From Centrapalus pauciflorus (lineage: Eukaryota; Streptophyta; Magnoliopsida; Asterales; Asteraceae), in assembly GCA_020465985.1 (NCBI GenBank), contig JAANYP010004869.1, positions 248,001 through 312,000 on the forward strand: DNA of 64,000 bases, written 5' to 3'. Made by a program: the position numbers and the translations under genes. This document shows positions 50,001-62,586 of this stretch, in pieces; position 1 is the stretch's first letter, and every line of letters starts with the position of its first letter. The notes below the pieces were generated by a model. The model had not been told where the DNA came from. It did not search any database and was given only the letters and a program-made list of their open reading frames with translations.

Positions 50001-51062
50001 TGGGATGTGCTTTATGAAGGAACAAAAATCTTTTGAGCTCCTACATAAATCATTGTTTTTTTTCCTGTATATTTACACTTTATGGCACTGATTATTTGCA
50101 TTTAAAGTGGTAGCATTCACATTTGACAACTTTCTTCTTTATTTTTTCCTCTTCCTTTTCCCCATAACAGTCCTGGAATCATGCTGTTGATATTTAATAA
50201 ATCTAGCGGCCATGTTCCTCTCAAGATTCTCTCTATTGAAGATGGAACTGTTCTAAAATCTTTCAACCATCTCCTTCATCGACATAAGAAGGTGGATTTT
50301 ATTGAACAGTTTAATGAAAAGCTTCTTGTTAAGCAAGAAAATGAGAATCTTCAGATTCTTGATGTAAGGATCTTCCTTATTTTCCTCACTTTATTCTTTA
50401 TGTTGGGTACACTAAAATTCTCTAGCTCATTTCCCACTTAGGTACGCAATTCTGAGCTAATAGAAGTTAGCAGGACAGAATTCATGACTCCATCGGCATT
50501 CATATTTCTGTATGAGAACCAGTTATTCCTGACATTTAGAAACCGAACAGTGGCTGTCTGGAACTTCCGTGGGGAACTCGTGACTTCATTTGAGGATCAT
50601 TTGTTGTGGCATCCTGATTGCAATACTAACAACATATACATCACAAGTGATCAGGATCTTATCATTTCATATTGCAAAGCTGGCTCTGACGATTCATTAT
50701 TGGAAGGAAATGGTATGTCTGGTTATTTTTTGGTACATTGTGGATTGTGTTCGTCTCTTCCTAACGGTCATGTGTCTGATCATGCAGCAGGTTCAATAAA
50801 TATCAGCAATATCCTAACAGGGAAATGCCTTGCTAAAGTTAAGGCGTCGAGCAATGTCGCGATTGATGAATGCAGTTGCAGTGATAGCAGACGTAGCATC
50901 GGAAGATGCCAATGTAACTCAAGGAGACGGGTCCAACCCTCCAGGATGGCGAGCTCTGTTGCAGAAGCTCTGGAGGACATCACTGCCCTTTTCTACGATG
51001 AAGAGCGTAACGAGATATATACTGGCAACAGGCTCGGCTTGATCCACGTCTGGTCTAACTGA
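46579..51062 (+). CDS. Conserved plant WD40/transducin-like protein
   Basis: Eight exons: 46579-46776, 47832-47979, 48065-48215, 48306-48431, 48527-48607, 50171-50363, 50442-50712 and 50788 (or 50791)-51062. All introns are GT-AG and phases agree, giving about 480 residues. The N-terminus is basic (RRVVAKKRPRG, residues about 16-26), a possible nuclear signal. The body is made of beta-propeller-like strands (YKVFDLKNYTMLYSISD, VAVWNFRGELVTSF, SINISNILTGKCLAKV) and ends EIYTGNRLGLIHVWSN. I recognise it as a single-copy protein conserved among land plants and usually annotated as transducin/WD40-like; no biochemical role is known to me. The start is the first ATG in a clean frame. Introns 1 and 5 are long (1.06 and 1.56 kb); the rest are under 100 bp. 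Confidence 0.92.
46992..47045. repeat. 54-bp poly-T tract in intron 1 of the WD40-like gene
   Basis: An uninterrupted run of T on the coding strand. It is either an insertion tail of an antisense retroelement or a slippage-expanded tract. No target duplication is obvious, and the exact length may be unreliable. Confidence 0.9.
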
Positions 51063-52654
51063 ACTGAAGAAAGGAAGGCAGGGTTGGTTATCTGTTAGTT
51101 ATTTCAAATTTAGATGTTTTTGGTGTCCTTGTAGTTTTAAGAAACTCGGATGTTTCCTATTATAAGTTGTCAATACTATAGTGATGTGTCATCAAAGCTG
51201 TCTTGTATATTTGAGTGTAGGCTGCAGGCAGAAACGTTAAATTTCAATTGTTGTTAAAAGAAGAATGATAATTTAGATGCATGGTGTGATTTTCAAATTC
51301 AAATTCAAATTCCAATTCCAATTCCAATTGTTGTTTTGATTAGATGTATATGTATTCAAACATTATGAGGAAAAGTGAGGTGGGTGATAGATAGGCTTGT
51401 AAGTTAAGTTTTGGTTGAACACAATAAAAGGTGTAGCTTTCCTTACACTTACACTTACACTTACACTGTGTATTAGTAAAGAGGAATTTGTCAGAGTTCA
51501 ACATGGGTTGTGGCCTACCCCTCACTCACTATCCTATCCAACATTATTACTTCCATCTTTCTCTTCTTATTCGTTTTTGGCACTCATAAAATCAAAATAG
51601 GAATTGTTCTGTTCCTTCATATAATTTACAACATTGATGCAACGTAGCAAATTATAATAGAATCTTTTAAACACAATCTCTATCTTACAATCTGATTTAA
51701 ATCTAAATCCTAAGTAGGATATTGGAACGTGTTTGGCAAAAACTAATTAGAGTTGGAGCTGAAGCTTTTATTAATAAATATAGTGTATTTAACAAAATAG
51801 CTTAAGCTGGATCTGAAAAATCATAAAAATCCATATAAAAAATAAACAAAATTAAAATCATAGTTGATTAAGAATATTTTGTAATTTTATTTGCCATAAG
51901 CTCAAACGGCTTCTAAAGTTACTTAACGTAACTTAGGTTTTAAACTTTTAATTAGATTTTATAAAAAAAAATTCATCCAAACACATCATATAGATTAAAG
52001 AGATCTGAACTTCTGAAAATCATAAGTTTAATCTCGTATAAGCTACACTCTAAACATAACATCCATCTTTAAAAGTTTTGATTGTATCTAAAAGATAAGA
52101 AAAACAAAAGCCTAATGAATAACTCGAATTAAATTAATTAAAAACTTTAAACAAAATTTTTATGCTTTTATATATTTATTGTCTTTATCAAATGAATTTT
52201 AAGAAGTAAAGTTCATTTATTGTTATTTTCTTGAAATTTTTCCTGTGAATAATTTTAAGATATTTAAATCAGCTTACTTAATCAATACCCATAGCTTTCA
52301 CTTCACGTCGATTCAGCTCTTCTTTCAGCCCCACAAAATTACCGTTGTATCATTGTTTATTGACTTTCCACCACTTTTTTCATTATTATCGAATTATAAT
52401 ACTAATGTTTTGGAGTCGTGTAATGTGATATTTTATTTATTGTTTTTTCTTCTATGGAAGAAGTGTAGCTTACCGGTTTATGATTAATATTACATAAAGG
52501 ATTTTATTGATAAAAAAAAATTGGAGAGACTAAACCGTAAAAACATAAAAATACGTTCGTTTTTTTCATATTAAACCCTTTAATAAATTCTCATAAAATA
52601 TCACATGAATATAATTATTAAATATAATGAATATCGAATACACTTTTATATTTA
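51063..52654. other. 3' UTR of the WD40-like gene and intergenic DNA
   Basis: The 3' UTR probably ends before about 51300. Simple repeats follow: AATTCAAATTCCAATTCCAA-type at 51293-51332 and (ACTTAC)n at about 51443-51466. From 51720 onward AT-rich DNA with no gene. Open frames at 51340-51600 and 52245-52487 have no recognised domain. Confidence 0.4.
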
Positions 52655-52750
52655 CACGTTTATAAACCACGTATTACGTGGATAATTTTAATAAAATTTT
52701 GTTACATAAAATATATGTAAACTTAAAACTAAAATATATAAATATTTATA
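52655..52750 (-). mobile_element. Truncated Helitron 3' end, minus orientation
   Basis: CGTTTATAAACCACGTATTA, then CGTGGATAATTTTAATAAAA, is the reverse of the Helitron 3' hairpin and flank seen at 54001-54026. The CTAG terminus is mutated. It is cut off where the next Helitron copy begins. Confidence 0.55.
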
Positions 52751-54026
52751 CTATATATTATAAGAAAATCACTTGGAGTTTCTGGACCATTGGATGGAAA
52801 GAATTCAATGTTCCAGATTAATGACAACTCATAATCATTTATGAAATGTCTTTTATACCATTAATTAAAATCAATAAATATATCTATGCCATTTTTTAAA
52901 TTCATTTTCCAAATTTACTACCTTAACTTAATTACATTAAATTTTGATTTTAATGTTTTCATTAATGAATTAATATTAAATTAATATTTACCTAAAATAA
53001 ATATGTGTCATTATTATCCTTAATGATCATAGTTAAATTCAAATGTAAAAATTAGGATTTAAATGTAGAAGTGTAGTAAATAAAGTTAAAAAATTTTGTT
53101 AATTATTTTGCTAACAAGATTTAAAATTTAATTGATAAACTTCAATTTTGAATATCATAAATTTTGATTGTTGATTTTCAGATATTCCATTTTTATATTT
53201 TTAGCATTTTCAAAATATATACACATCCACATACTTGAAGTTTTTTGTTTTCTTACATTGATATTTCATATTTGAAGTTAATAGAAATTAAAAGAGACAT
53301 TTTTTGCAAACACATATTATCTGTTTATAATAATACATATAATAATATTTTTTATTTAATATCAAACAACTAATTATTTTTTTTATCTTTAATTTAACTA
53401 GCTTTCAATTTTTAAATTTTAATTATATATAAATTTTATAATAATTTATTAAAATATAAAAAATATGTATTTTATAAATCAAACCATGTAAAACATAGGT
53501 TGATTAACCTATATATTATAGTAAAACAAAACAATTCATGTCATATGTTATTTCTACAATACAAGAAAATATTAATTTTACACCTCTTTTTTCAAATTTA
53601 ACACCTTAACTTAATTGCATTAAATTTTGACTTTATTTTTTCATTAATTAATTAGTAAAAAAAATAGATTTTGTAACATTTAAAATTAATGTTTACCTAA
53701 AATAAATATCTATCATTATTATCAATAATCCAAATGCAAAAATTTGAATTAGTTGTGGAAATTATTATTATGTATAATATAGGAAAACATCAAATGTCAC
53801 GTGTCACCTCTACGTTCACCAAAAAGATAACTACAACTTATAAAAAATAAAAGATAAATACAATTTAATATTTTTAAAAAACATAAATATACTCTATTTT
53901 TTAATTTGTAAATAATTAAAAATAAACACAATTATTATTTTTGTATATTTTTATTTTTACTCATGTACATTTTATATAAATAAATTTAATTAAAAATATC
54001 CATGTAATACGTGGATTATAAACTAG
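52751..54026 (+). mobile_element. Non-autonomous composite Helitron, copy 1 of a tandem pair
   Basis: Same composite as 28492-29773, here in + orientation. It opens near CTATATATTATAAGAAAATC and ends with CATGTAATACGTGG, then ATTATAAACTAG and host T at 54027. The internal joint at about 53490-53520 (CATGTAAAACATAGGTTGAT, then TAACCTATATATTATAGTAA) marks the second Helitron start. The first two bases of the left end are no longer TC. No Rep/helicase. Confidence 0.75.
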
Positions 54027-55485
54027 TTAATTATTATAAAGAAATACAAGAATAATATTATTATTTGTTAATGACATGAGACTCACTGGTTACCTTAATG
54101 TTTCCTCACATTAAGGAGATATTATAAGAAAATCAATTAGAGTTTCTGGACCATTGGATGGAAAGAATTCAATGGTCCAGATTAATGACAACTCATAATC
54201 ATTTATGAAATGTTTTTTATACCCTTAATTAAAATCAATAATTATATCTATGCCATTTTTTAAATTCATTTTCCAAATTTACTACCTTAACTTAATTACA
54301 TTAAATTTTGATTTTAATGTTTTCATTAATGAATTAATATTAAATTAATATTTACCTAAAATAAATATGTGTCATTATTATCCTTAATGATCATAGTTAA
54401 ATTCAAATGTAAAAATTAGGATTTAAATGTAGAAGTGTAGTAAATAAAGTTAAAAAATTTTGTTAATTATTTTGCTAACAAGATTTAAAATTTAATTGAT
54501 AAACTTCAATTTTGAATATCATAAATTTTGATTGTTGATTTTCAGATATTCCATTTTTATATTTTAGCATTTTCAAAATATATACACATCCACATACTTG
54601 AAGTTTTTTGTTTTCTTACATTGATATTTCATATTTGAAGTTAATAGAAATTAAAAGAGACATTTTTTGCAAACACATATTATCTGTTTATAATAATACA
54701 TATAATAATATTTTTTATTTAATATCAAACAACTAAGTATTTTTTTTATCTTTAATTTAACTAGCTTTCAATTTTTAAATTTTAATTATATATAAATTTT
54801 ATAATAATTTGTTAAAATATAAAAAATATGTATTTTATAAATCAAACCATGTAAAACATAGGTTGATTAACCTATATATTATAGTAAAACAAAACAATTC
54901 ATGTCATATGTTATTTCTACAATACAAGAAAATTTTAATTTTACACCTCTTTTTCCAAATTTAACACCTTAACTTAATTGCATTAAATTTTGACTTTATT
55001 TTTTTCATTAATTAATTAGTAAAAAAAAAATAGATTTTGTAACATTTAAAATTAATGTTTACCTAAATAAATATCTATCATTATTATCAATAATCCAAAT
55101 GCAAAAATTTGAATTAGTTGTGGAAATTATTAGTATGTATAATATAGGAAAACATCAAATGTCACGTGTCACCTCTACGTTCACCAAAAAGATAACTACA
55201 ACTTATAAAAAATAAAAGATAAATACAATTTAATATTTTTAAAAAACATAAATATACTCTATTTTTTAATTTGCAAATAATTAAAAATAAACACAATTAT
55301 TATTTTTGTATATTTTTATTTTTACTCATGTACATTTTATATAAATAAATTTAATTAAAAATATCCACGTAATACGTGGATTATAAACTAGTTAATTATT
55401 ATAAAGAAATACAAGAATAGTATTATTATTTGTTAATAACATGAGACTCACTGGTTACCTTAATGTTTCCTCACATTAAGGAGAT
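52757..55485. repeat. 1364-bp tandem duplication containing Helitron plus flank
   Basis: Unit 1 spans 52757-54120 and unit 2 spans 54121-55485. They agree at nearly every position, with scattered differences such as ATCACTTGGAG against ATCAATTAGAG and a few one-base indels in A or T runs. Each unit includes the Helitron and about 94 bp of downstream host DNA (ending CTCACATTAAGGAGAT), so this is segmental duplication, not two transpositions. Confidence 0.88.
54121..55391 (+). mobile_element. Non-autonomous composite Helitron, copy 2 of the tandem pair
   Basis: Opens ATTATAAGAAAATCAATTAG and ends with the perfect hairpin CCACGTAATACGTGG, then ATTATAAACTAG at 55391, followed by T. The hairpin is intact here while copy 1 has CCATGTAATACGTGG. 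Confidence 0.75.
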
Positions 55486-55874
55486 CGGTGTGTAATTAGC
55501 AATGAGAGTGATGTATGTTTAGATTCACCCTTATTTATTAATGTTTATAGATCTTAAAAATAAATAATTGTATTTAGTTATTTAAAATAGTTATTTATCT
55601 CTTTTGGTGGGATATGGTGATGTCAAGTGCCAATGAGACTAATTAATTAATTAAAATAAATCGTTATGTGAATTTATTACTTACTAAGTTTTTGGGCTTA
55701 TTTATTTTTGGCAAGTTCATATAATTCATGTTCATCATCTTCAAATTCTTCAACCAGTAGAATCAGAACACAATAAATAAAATAATGAACCTAACTTATA
55801 TAGACAAATAGAGAAAGAGAGATAGAACATGATGATCTAGAATATATAGTTGTTAGAATATATATTTTATATGA
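55486..55874. other. Intergenic DNA
   Basis: AT-rich, no gene or repeat recognised. Confidence 0.4.
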
Positions 55875-56250
55875 TAGATTTAGATTCAAATGAGTACCAC
55901 CCATTATGCAGCGCATCAGAAGGTACCACCCTTAAAAGTAATTTTTTTTCATGAACATGTTTTAATTAACATTACACAGATTATATGTAAATTTCACGTA
56001 AATCCGAACACACTAAGTGCATGAAAACACGTATCAAATATATGCATGTTCACATACATTCAAAATTATGTAAGTGTGTGTTCACATCACTTTTTAGAAG
56101 TTAGGAGATGTGAATACATGTGAAATGTACATATGATTTTCATAATGTCTATTAAAACATGTTTATTAAAAAAATTTTTAAAAAAGTTTTTTTTAAGGAT
56201 GGTACCTTCTGGTGTGCTGAATATGGGTGGTACTTTCTCGAACCACATTC
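55875..56250. mobile_element. MITE of the GCAGCGCACCAGAAGGTACCAC family, copy 2
   Basis: The left arm AGATTTAGATTCAAATGAGT, ATGCAGCGCATCAGAAGG, then TACCACCCTTAAAAG mirrors the right arm TTTTAAGGATGGTACCTTCT, then GGTGGTACTTTCTCGAACCA. Close in sequence to 15353-15737. The flanks are TA-rich (TATATTTTATATGATA; TTATATGATATATG) but not long (TA)n. Confidence 0.82.
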
Positions 56251-56317
56251 TTATATGATATATGTTGTTAATATTTTAATTTTTTCTTTTTAAATATAAC
56301 TTTTGATATTTTATTAT

Positions 56318-56321
<4 letters not shown>

Positions 56322-56389
<68 letters not shown>
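56322..56389. repeat. (TA)n microsatellite
   Basis: About 34 TA units to the left of the next MITE. Confidence 0.97.
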
Positions 56390-56391
<2 letters not shown>

Positions 56392-56820
56392 TTTGGGTTC
56401 AAATGAGTATCACTAGTTTTGCGGAGTACCGGAGGTACCTCGCTTAAAATCATTTTTTTTGAAATTTTTTTTCATAATCATGTTTAAATAAATAATACAA
56501 GACTACTTGCAAAAAATCACACATAAACACATACTAGAACTATGTGAAACGTGTGTGTTCACATGAACTGCACTGTTGTGAACATGTGTTCACAACTAAG
56601 CATGTTCACATGATTTTTTTCACGTTCACATGACTTTTAAAATGATAGAAAATGTGAATGTATATAATTTTCTACGAATAGCTTTATATTATTTGTATCT
56701 AAATGAATATGAAAAAAAATTCAAAAAAAAAACTTTTTTTCAGAGCAAGTTCACATCTAAACCCGTGTGTTCACAGGTACTCACGGTACTCTGCATTTTT
56801 TAGGTACTCACACGAACCAT

Positions 56821-56824
<4 letters not shown>
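56390..56824. mobile_element. Divergent MITE related to the GGTACC family, set in (TA)n
   Basis: The left arm GATTTGGGTTCAAATGAGTA, GCGGAGTACCGGAGGTACC mirrors the right arm GGTACTCACGGTACTCTGCA, then GGTACTCACACGAACCATAT. 435 bp. Same plan as 55875-56250 but substantially different in sequence. (TA)n on both sides. Confidence 0.7.

Positions 56825-56914
<90 letters not shown>
56825..56914. repeat. (TA)n microsatellite
   Basis: About 45 TA units separating the divergent MITE from element D. Confidence 0.97.
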
Positions 56915-56916
<2 letters not shown>

Positions 56917-57095
56917 TTCAAGATCAATGGGGTACCAAGTTAGACTGGGGTACCGGGGTACCATTCACAGCCAACCATTTTTGCATTAAAATGATTATTT
57001 AATACCCAAAATTCTGGTCAAAATAATAACACGTCGTTTTAATGGGAGGGGTATTATGGGGATGTAAAAATTTAAATTAGAATCAAAAGATTCTA

Positions 57096-57305
57096 TCAAT
57101 CCCTGTAATTTCTCACCTTCTGTTTGCACCAGATGCTCATTTCATCGATTTCTCTCCATTTGTTCTCGCCTTTAACCTCTTCGTCCGCTCCAAACCCTAC
57201 AGTCGTCTTCATCGCATTCCCGGAGGAATTCCATTTGGTGTTTTCAATCGATAAAATGTAAGTTTCATATACTTTCGTTTGATTATCCGAATTCAAGTTC
57301 ATCAT
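57096..57305. other. Host-like segment in element D, possible captured 5' exon
   Basis: Less AT-rich than the rest of D, with TTCATCGATTTCTCTCCATT and AACCCTACAGTCGTCTTC and a donor-like AAAATGTAAGTTT at about 57253. It reads like a plant 5' UTR or first exon, but no protein is recognised in either direction. Confidence 0.3.
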
Positions 57306-58270
57306 AATCGAATTCCAACATTCTGTCCCGTTTCGAATGCTAGTTCAGCAACTCAAATATCGAAAAACCCATATGGAATTCCAGCATTCTGTCCCGACCC
57401 TATATAGCTTTTGCACATGTGCAATATGCGATCTTATATGCCTTTTATGTTTTGCCCCTTTTGCACATGTGCAATATTCAAGAAATTTGAATGAATGCTA
57501 GTTTTTGCACCCGTTCACTCATTCCAATCCAGTTTGAACATGTGCAATGTTCAAACTTATATGCGATCTTATATGCTTTTTATGTTTGCCCTTTTGCACA
57601 TGTGCAATATTCAAGAAATAGCAATGACTGTTAGGTTTGGCACCTGTTCAGTCATTGCAATCCCTTATTTTCAGTATTTGAATGCCTTTATAGGAGTGTA
57701 TTAAGACTCTGATGTTTGCCAATACTTGGAGTAGTGTGAGTTGGAAAATCAGCTTATCATGAATACATGGAAAATGTTTAAATCATAGCAACAAACTTGA
57801 AAACAAACTTGTTTAAATCAGTTTGAGAATGGAAAATGGAAAATGTTTCAACTACCAAATTTGAAAACAAACTTCTCTAAATCACAGCAACAACACTTCA
57901 ACATTAACATGTAACATTAAACTAAGTAGTATGTGTCTATCAATGTGGCTGGGAAAGCAGCCCCTTACTGCACATGTTCACTTGACCAATTCTGTTTTTG
58001 TATTAAATTGTAGCAGCAGCCCCTTACTGCACATGTTCAATCATTCCAACCCCTTACTGCACATGTTCAATTGAACATGTTCTTTGTTTGTATGTAAATT
58101 GTAGCATTAGCCCCTTACTGCACATGTTCAATTTAGCAGTGCTGAGTGTGTAATCAATTATATGATTGTTTACTCACTGCAATTCCATGTTTATTGTTTT
58201 ATATCGCACATGTGTTTTATGGGTAATTCTCTTCTTATTGAACATGTTTTTATCATATTAATATTTATGG

Positions 58271-58543
58271 ATGACAAACTCATACGAGAGAGAGTCTCTG
58301 GTTTTTATGATGCGCCATATTGAGACGTTCAAATGTTCAACAGTTAGAGAATGGAATTCCGGTCTATCAACAGAGGGTCCACGTCTGGCCAGGATATTGA
58401 ATGACTTACGAGTACGTGATCTTGCTAAGATTCCGTTGCACACCATGAACAAGTGAAGAGATGATGTCTTGGAGGAAGCTGATTACCATGATATGTTGAA
58501 AAAGTCAGAGAAAGAACGTTTAAAAAGAGTTGCTGAGTTAACA
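58271..58543 (+). pseudogene. C-terminal remnant of an Ulp1/C48-family cysteine protease in element D
   Basis: Same remnant as 32660-32932, with RLARILNDL where copy A reads RLVRILNDL. The catalytic Cys motif reads E-S-L and the internal stop after TMNK is shared, so the defects predate the split of the two copies. Confidence 0.6.
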
Positions 58544-60072
58544 TGAGCGTATGGATGCGAACCGGAAGTTGATGGCCAAAATATAGATTCATGATTTATT
58601 ACTTAACATCAGACACTTAATTTAGAATTATATTATGACGGAACGAATATTTTTTTATTTTTGGGTGATTTTGTTTTCTGGAAATGCAAAAAAACTTTTA
58701 GAATTATAGTATATTTCTACTGTTATATCAATTTTCTTTTGATTAATTTTGCAGTTTTGTCACTGGTTGAATGATAACATTGCACAGGTTGATTATATAT
58801 GATTTTAATGCACAATTTCAATATATTCTCTATTCGTTTTTAGTAAACTAATCATAATTTCACTGTTTTTGCAAGTACATGCTCATTTGAGTAATAAATA
58901 ACTTCCAATAATTGTCTAATTATTGCACATGTTATTCTAAGTATTGAACACTGCTATTAAGTGAACAGGTTCACAGCCTAAACAAAGTTTTATGTTATTG
59001 CACATGTTCAATATAACACTTAGAACAACATTACACACGTTCAATATGTTATATGGTTGCATTGCCAATTAACATGTTTACCTAAGTACAATTCTGCACA
59101 CATATATTTGCTACGAATTTTCAGTAATACACATGCTAATTGTGTTTTAATCCATACATATACCCTTTCTGCACATGTTCAAAATCTTCAATCAAGGTTT
59201 GAAATGCAAATTCCCTTTCTGTTGAACATTTTTACCTTTCTGCACGTGTTCAAAATCCTCACTCAAGAATTCAAACCTATATAGAACATGTTCATTGTTT
59301 TCCATTTTTACCTTTCTGCACATGTTCAAAATCATCAATCAAGGTTTCAAATGCAAATTCCCTTTCTGTTGAACATGTTCAAAGACATTATTTGCATGTT
59401 TTTTATAATGGATATGTTAAATGTGTTTTACGAACATATATTCCATTGCTACATATATTCAAATCAAGAGAATAATGTTATAAAAGCAACCATGTTCAGT
59501 ATCCCAATTTTTTCATTTTTGTTTTCATTTTTGCCTTTCTGCACATGTTCAAAATCCTCAATCAAGGTTTCAAATGCAAATTCCCTTTCTGTTGAACATG
59601 TTCAGAGACATTATTTGCATCTTTTCAATAATGGATATGTTAAATGTGTTTTACCAACATATATTCTATTGCTGCATACATTCAAATCAAGAAAACAATG
59701 TTATACAAGCAATGAACGTTGTAATGCACATGTTCAGTATCCCAATTGAACATGTTCAATAATTCTATCACAAATTGAACATGTTCAATATGTCCTACAG
59801 AATACAAATATTAAAAGATGCGATCAGGAAGTATGGTTTTAGAAGATGCGATCATGGAGGAGACGTTTTTATGAAGACTCGATCATGGAGGGGGTTATAA
59901 GGAAGGTGCGTATCATATCCCTGAAATTAAGGGATTTACGCAATCTATGATTTATTGATTATCACATTTTATTTAGAATAAATCAAAATTGTCTATAATA
60001 CCCTTTTGTACTTGTAACCAAACATTACCGGACTCCGGTTCCCCAGTCTAACATGGTACCCCATAGATCCCG

Positions 60073-60186
<114 letters not shown>

Positions 60187-62406
60187 CTTGATATAATTTA
60201 TATTTTTTTTTATTTTTTTACAATTTATTTGATATTTATAGATAGATTATATGTTGTTTCAAGAAATATTTTATTTAATTTTTGTTGAGCTCATAATTAT
60301 AACAATAAATATTTGATGATGATTAATGTTGGATAGTTAATGATTTTTTAATATTTATGTTTTTTTTAAAAAGAATAATAAATTGTAATAATTTTCTATT
60401 TTCTTTTGGGGTAGAATTTAATACACGTACTTGTAAAACTTTATAATTACACATATATACATGTAAATTATCTTATTGCGCATATATCCTTCCAAACTTT
60501 TAAAGCTTTCTTATATGTGTAAAATCTAATAATTATTATTATTAAATCATTTAAAAATTCAAAAAAATTTTTATTCTCTCGTTAGTTAAATCTTCAAAAT
60601 ATATGTATTAAACTCAAACAAAAAAGCTAAACAATTTTCTAAAGCCGAAAAAACTATTGATCTCTGACATGTACATCTAATAAGACACACATTGTATGAC
60701 TACAATTACAAGTTTGACACCAACCTATCGTCGTTAATTGTTTACATATACACAAGAAGTAAATCACATTAAATGGTAGTCCAATTTTATATAAAAAGTA
60801 ACTGACGATTAAAGAAAACTTTTATTAATACCAGTCGAAGAAAATCAAATCATCTAGATAGAACAAATGAAGTGTATCAATGCATTCTATTTATACTTTT
60901 TTATGAAAGGGTTAACCAGGTATATGTTCAGTTTTGAAACCGATTAATTTACTACAAATTAATATGAATTTATTAATGAGAGAATTAAAAAGATAATGTT
61001 TTGAATTTTTAAATGATTAAATAATAATAAATTAGATATTTAGACATATATGAGTGTTTTAAAGGTTTGGAATGATATGTGTATAACATGGAAATCTATA
61101 AGCATATATACATTATAGAGTTTTGTAAGGACATATATGAAATATTTTTTATTTTGAAAATAATATTATGTATTTATTTTTCCTAATGAAACATGTTGGT
61201 TACGGTAAATGTTCTCATTTGTTATTGTTTATAGATTAGAGTTTCACAATAAATATATATTATACTATTATAAAAAGATTGATTATTAACTAAACTCTGG
61301 AATATTGGTTACTTACACACATCTGATTATTTCATATATGGTTATGAAACATGAACCGGTCCTATTGACTCATAATGATGCATTCATGTTTTATTGTACC
61401 GATATTAATTATCCTTGATTCTACAACTTTTTATGAAATGAAATAAATATTTACAACCACCAAATTTATTATAAATTATTATTATTATTTTGAATTAATA
61501 ATATTATAAATAAAAGTAGATATGAAGATATTATTTTTATAAATAAAGCTATTAAAAATAATTTTAGAAAAAGCACAAGAGACTGAATGGCGTATGCTCT
61601 GACTAGAGAAGACAATGGATCGGATGTGGATAGGGTGATGCCATATCTAAGTTCATATTCATTTATTTTTCCATGCTCCATATCTATCTAAATTAATTAT
61701 ATTAGTACATATCTATATCTATTGGATAAAACGGATAAATGGGTATCCGTTGGATGTTAGGAACTTTGTTTGGTTTAATATTAAAATACAAAATTTGTAA
61801 ACATAATTGTCGTATAGAAAAAACCTTGTAAGTAATCACTTGAGAAAACTAAAGCCTCCTAATTGATGATGTCCTCTATAAAAATTCAAATAAAGCGATC
61901 AAGAAAACTAGGATTTTACAAGCAATGGATGAAATTGTGGATCAACTTATCGAGAAAAAGAATTTCTCATGACGTAGTGTTTGTTAGGTAAAATCTACAA
62001 TTAACAATAAATAAAACTTAATTCGAAAGTGAAAACTTAAAATATGCAACTATACAAGCTAGAGTTGGAAGAATATCTTGTTGTGTTAGGTTTATTAAAT
62101 TTGCAACATCTATGTATTATCCGATAATCATCCATTTAACTTAATCCATATCCACCAATGGTGGATCGGATCCAAATGCTATTTACCCTTTAAATGTCTA
62201 AAACTTTAAATGCCAAGCATGACTCTTGAAGTAGAAAATGGATATGTTTCTTCATTCCTGGTTTATAAAATGTGTTCTATTATTTTCTAATTTCTACATT
62301 TATCCTATACATCATCAAGGGTAATAATTTTATTTGATGATTATTAAACTTAATTCAAACATAGATTGAATGTTGAGTTGATATAATAATTTTTATTTCT
62401 TAATAT
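60187..62406. other. AT-rich intergenic DNA
   Basis: About 2.2 kb with no supported gene. AATGGATCGGATGTGGATAG near 61614 and ACCAATGGTGGATCGGATCC near 62154 share GGATCGGAT words in TA-rich surroundings and may be the remains of a decayed element. The minus frame at 61469-61681 is Leu/Ile-rich and unsupported. Confidence 0.35.
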
Positions 62407-62418
62407 GTTTGTTTAAAT

Positions 62419-62574
62419 TTTTTTTTTTTGAACGGCAAACTATCATACTCCTACTCTTAAACTACCCATTTACCACCAGACTTACTTACTCCACCTAAAT
62501 TTCAACTTGCCTCCAACGGGGTTCGAACCCGTGACCTCTCGCTTATAACTCCCCTCTCTTACCGCCAGGCCAAA
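62419..62574 (-). mobile_element. tRNA-derived SINE with 12-bp target duplication
   Basis: On the minus strand it opens with a Pol III A box (TGGCGGTAAGAG) and a B box (GGTTCGAACCC) in a tRNA-like head, then a body of about 90 bp and a tail ending GCCGTTC followed by A12. The direct repeats GTTTGTTTAAAT at 62407-62418 and 62575-62586 are perfect. 156 bp. The A tail and target duplication show LINE-mediated retroposition. Confidence 0.88.
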
Positions 62575-62586
62575 GTTTGTTTAAAT

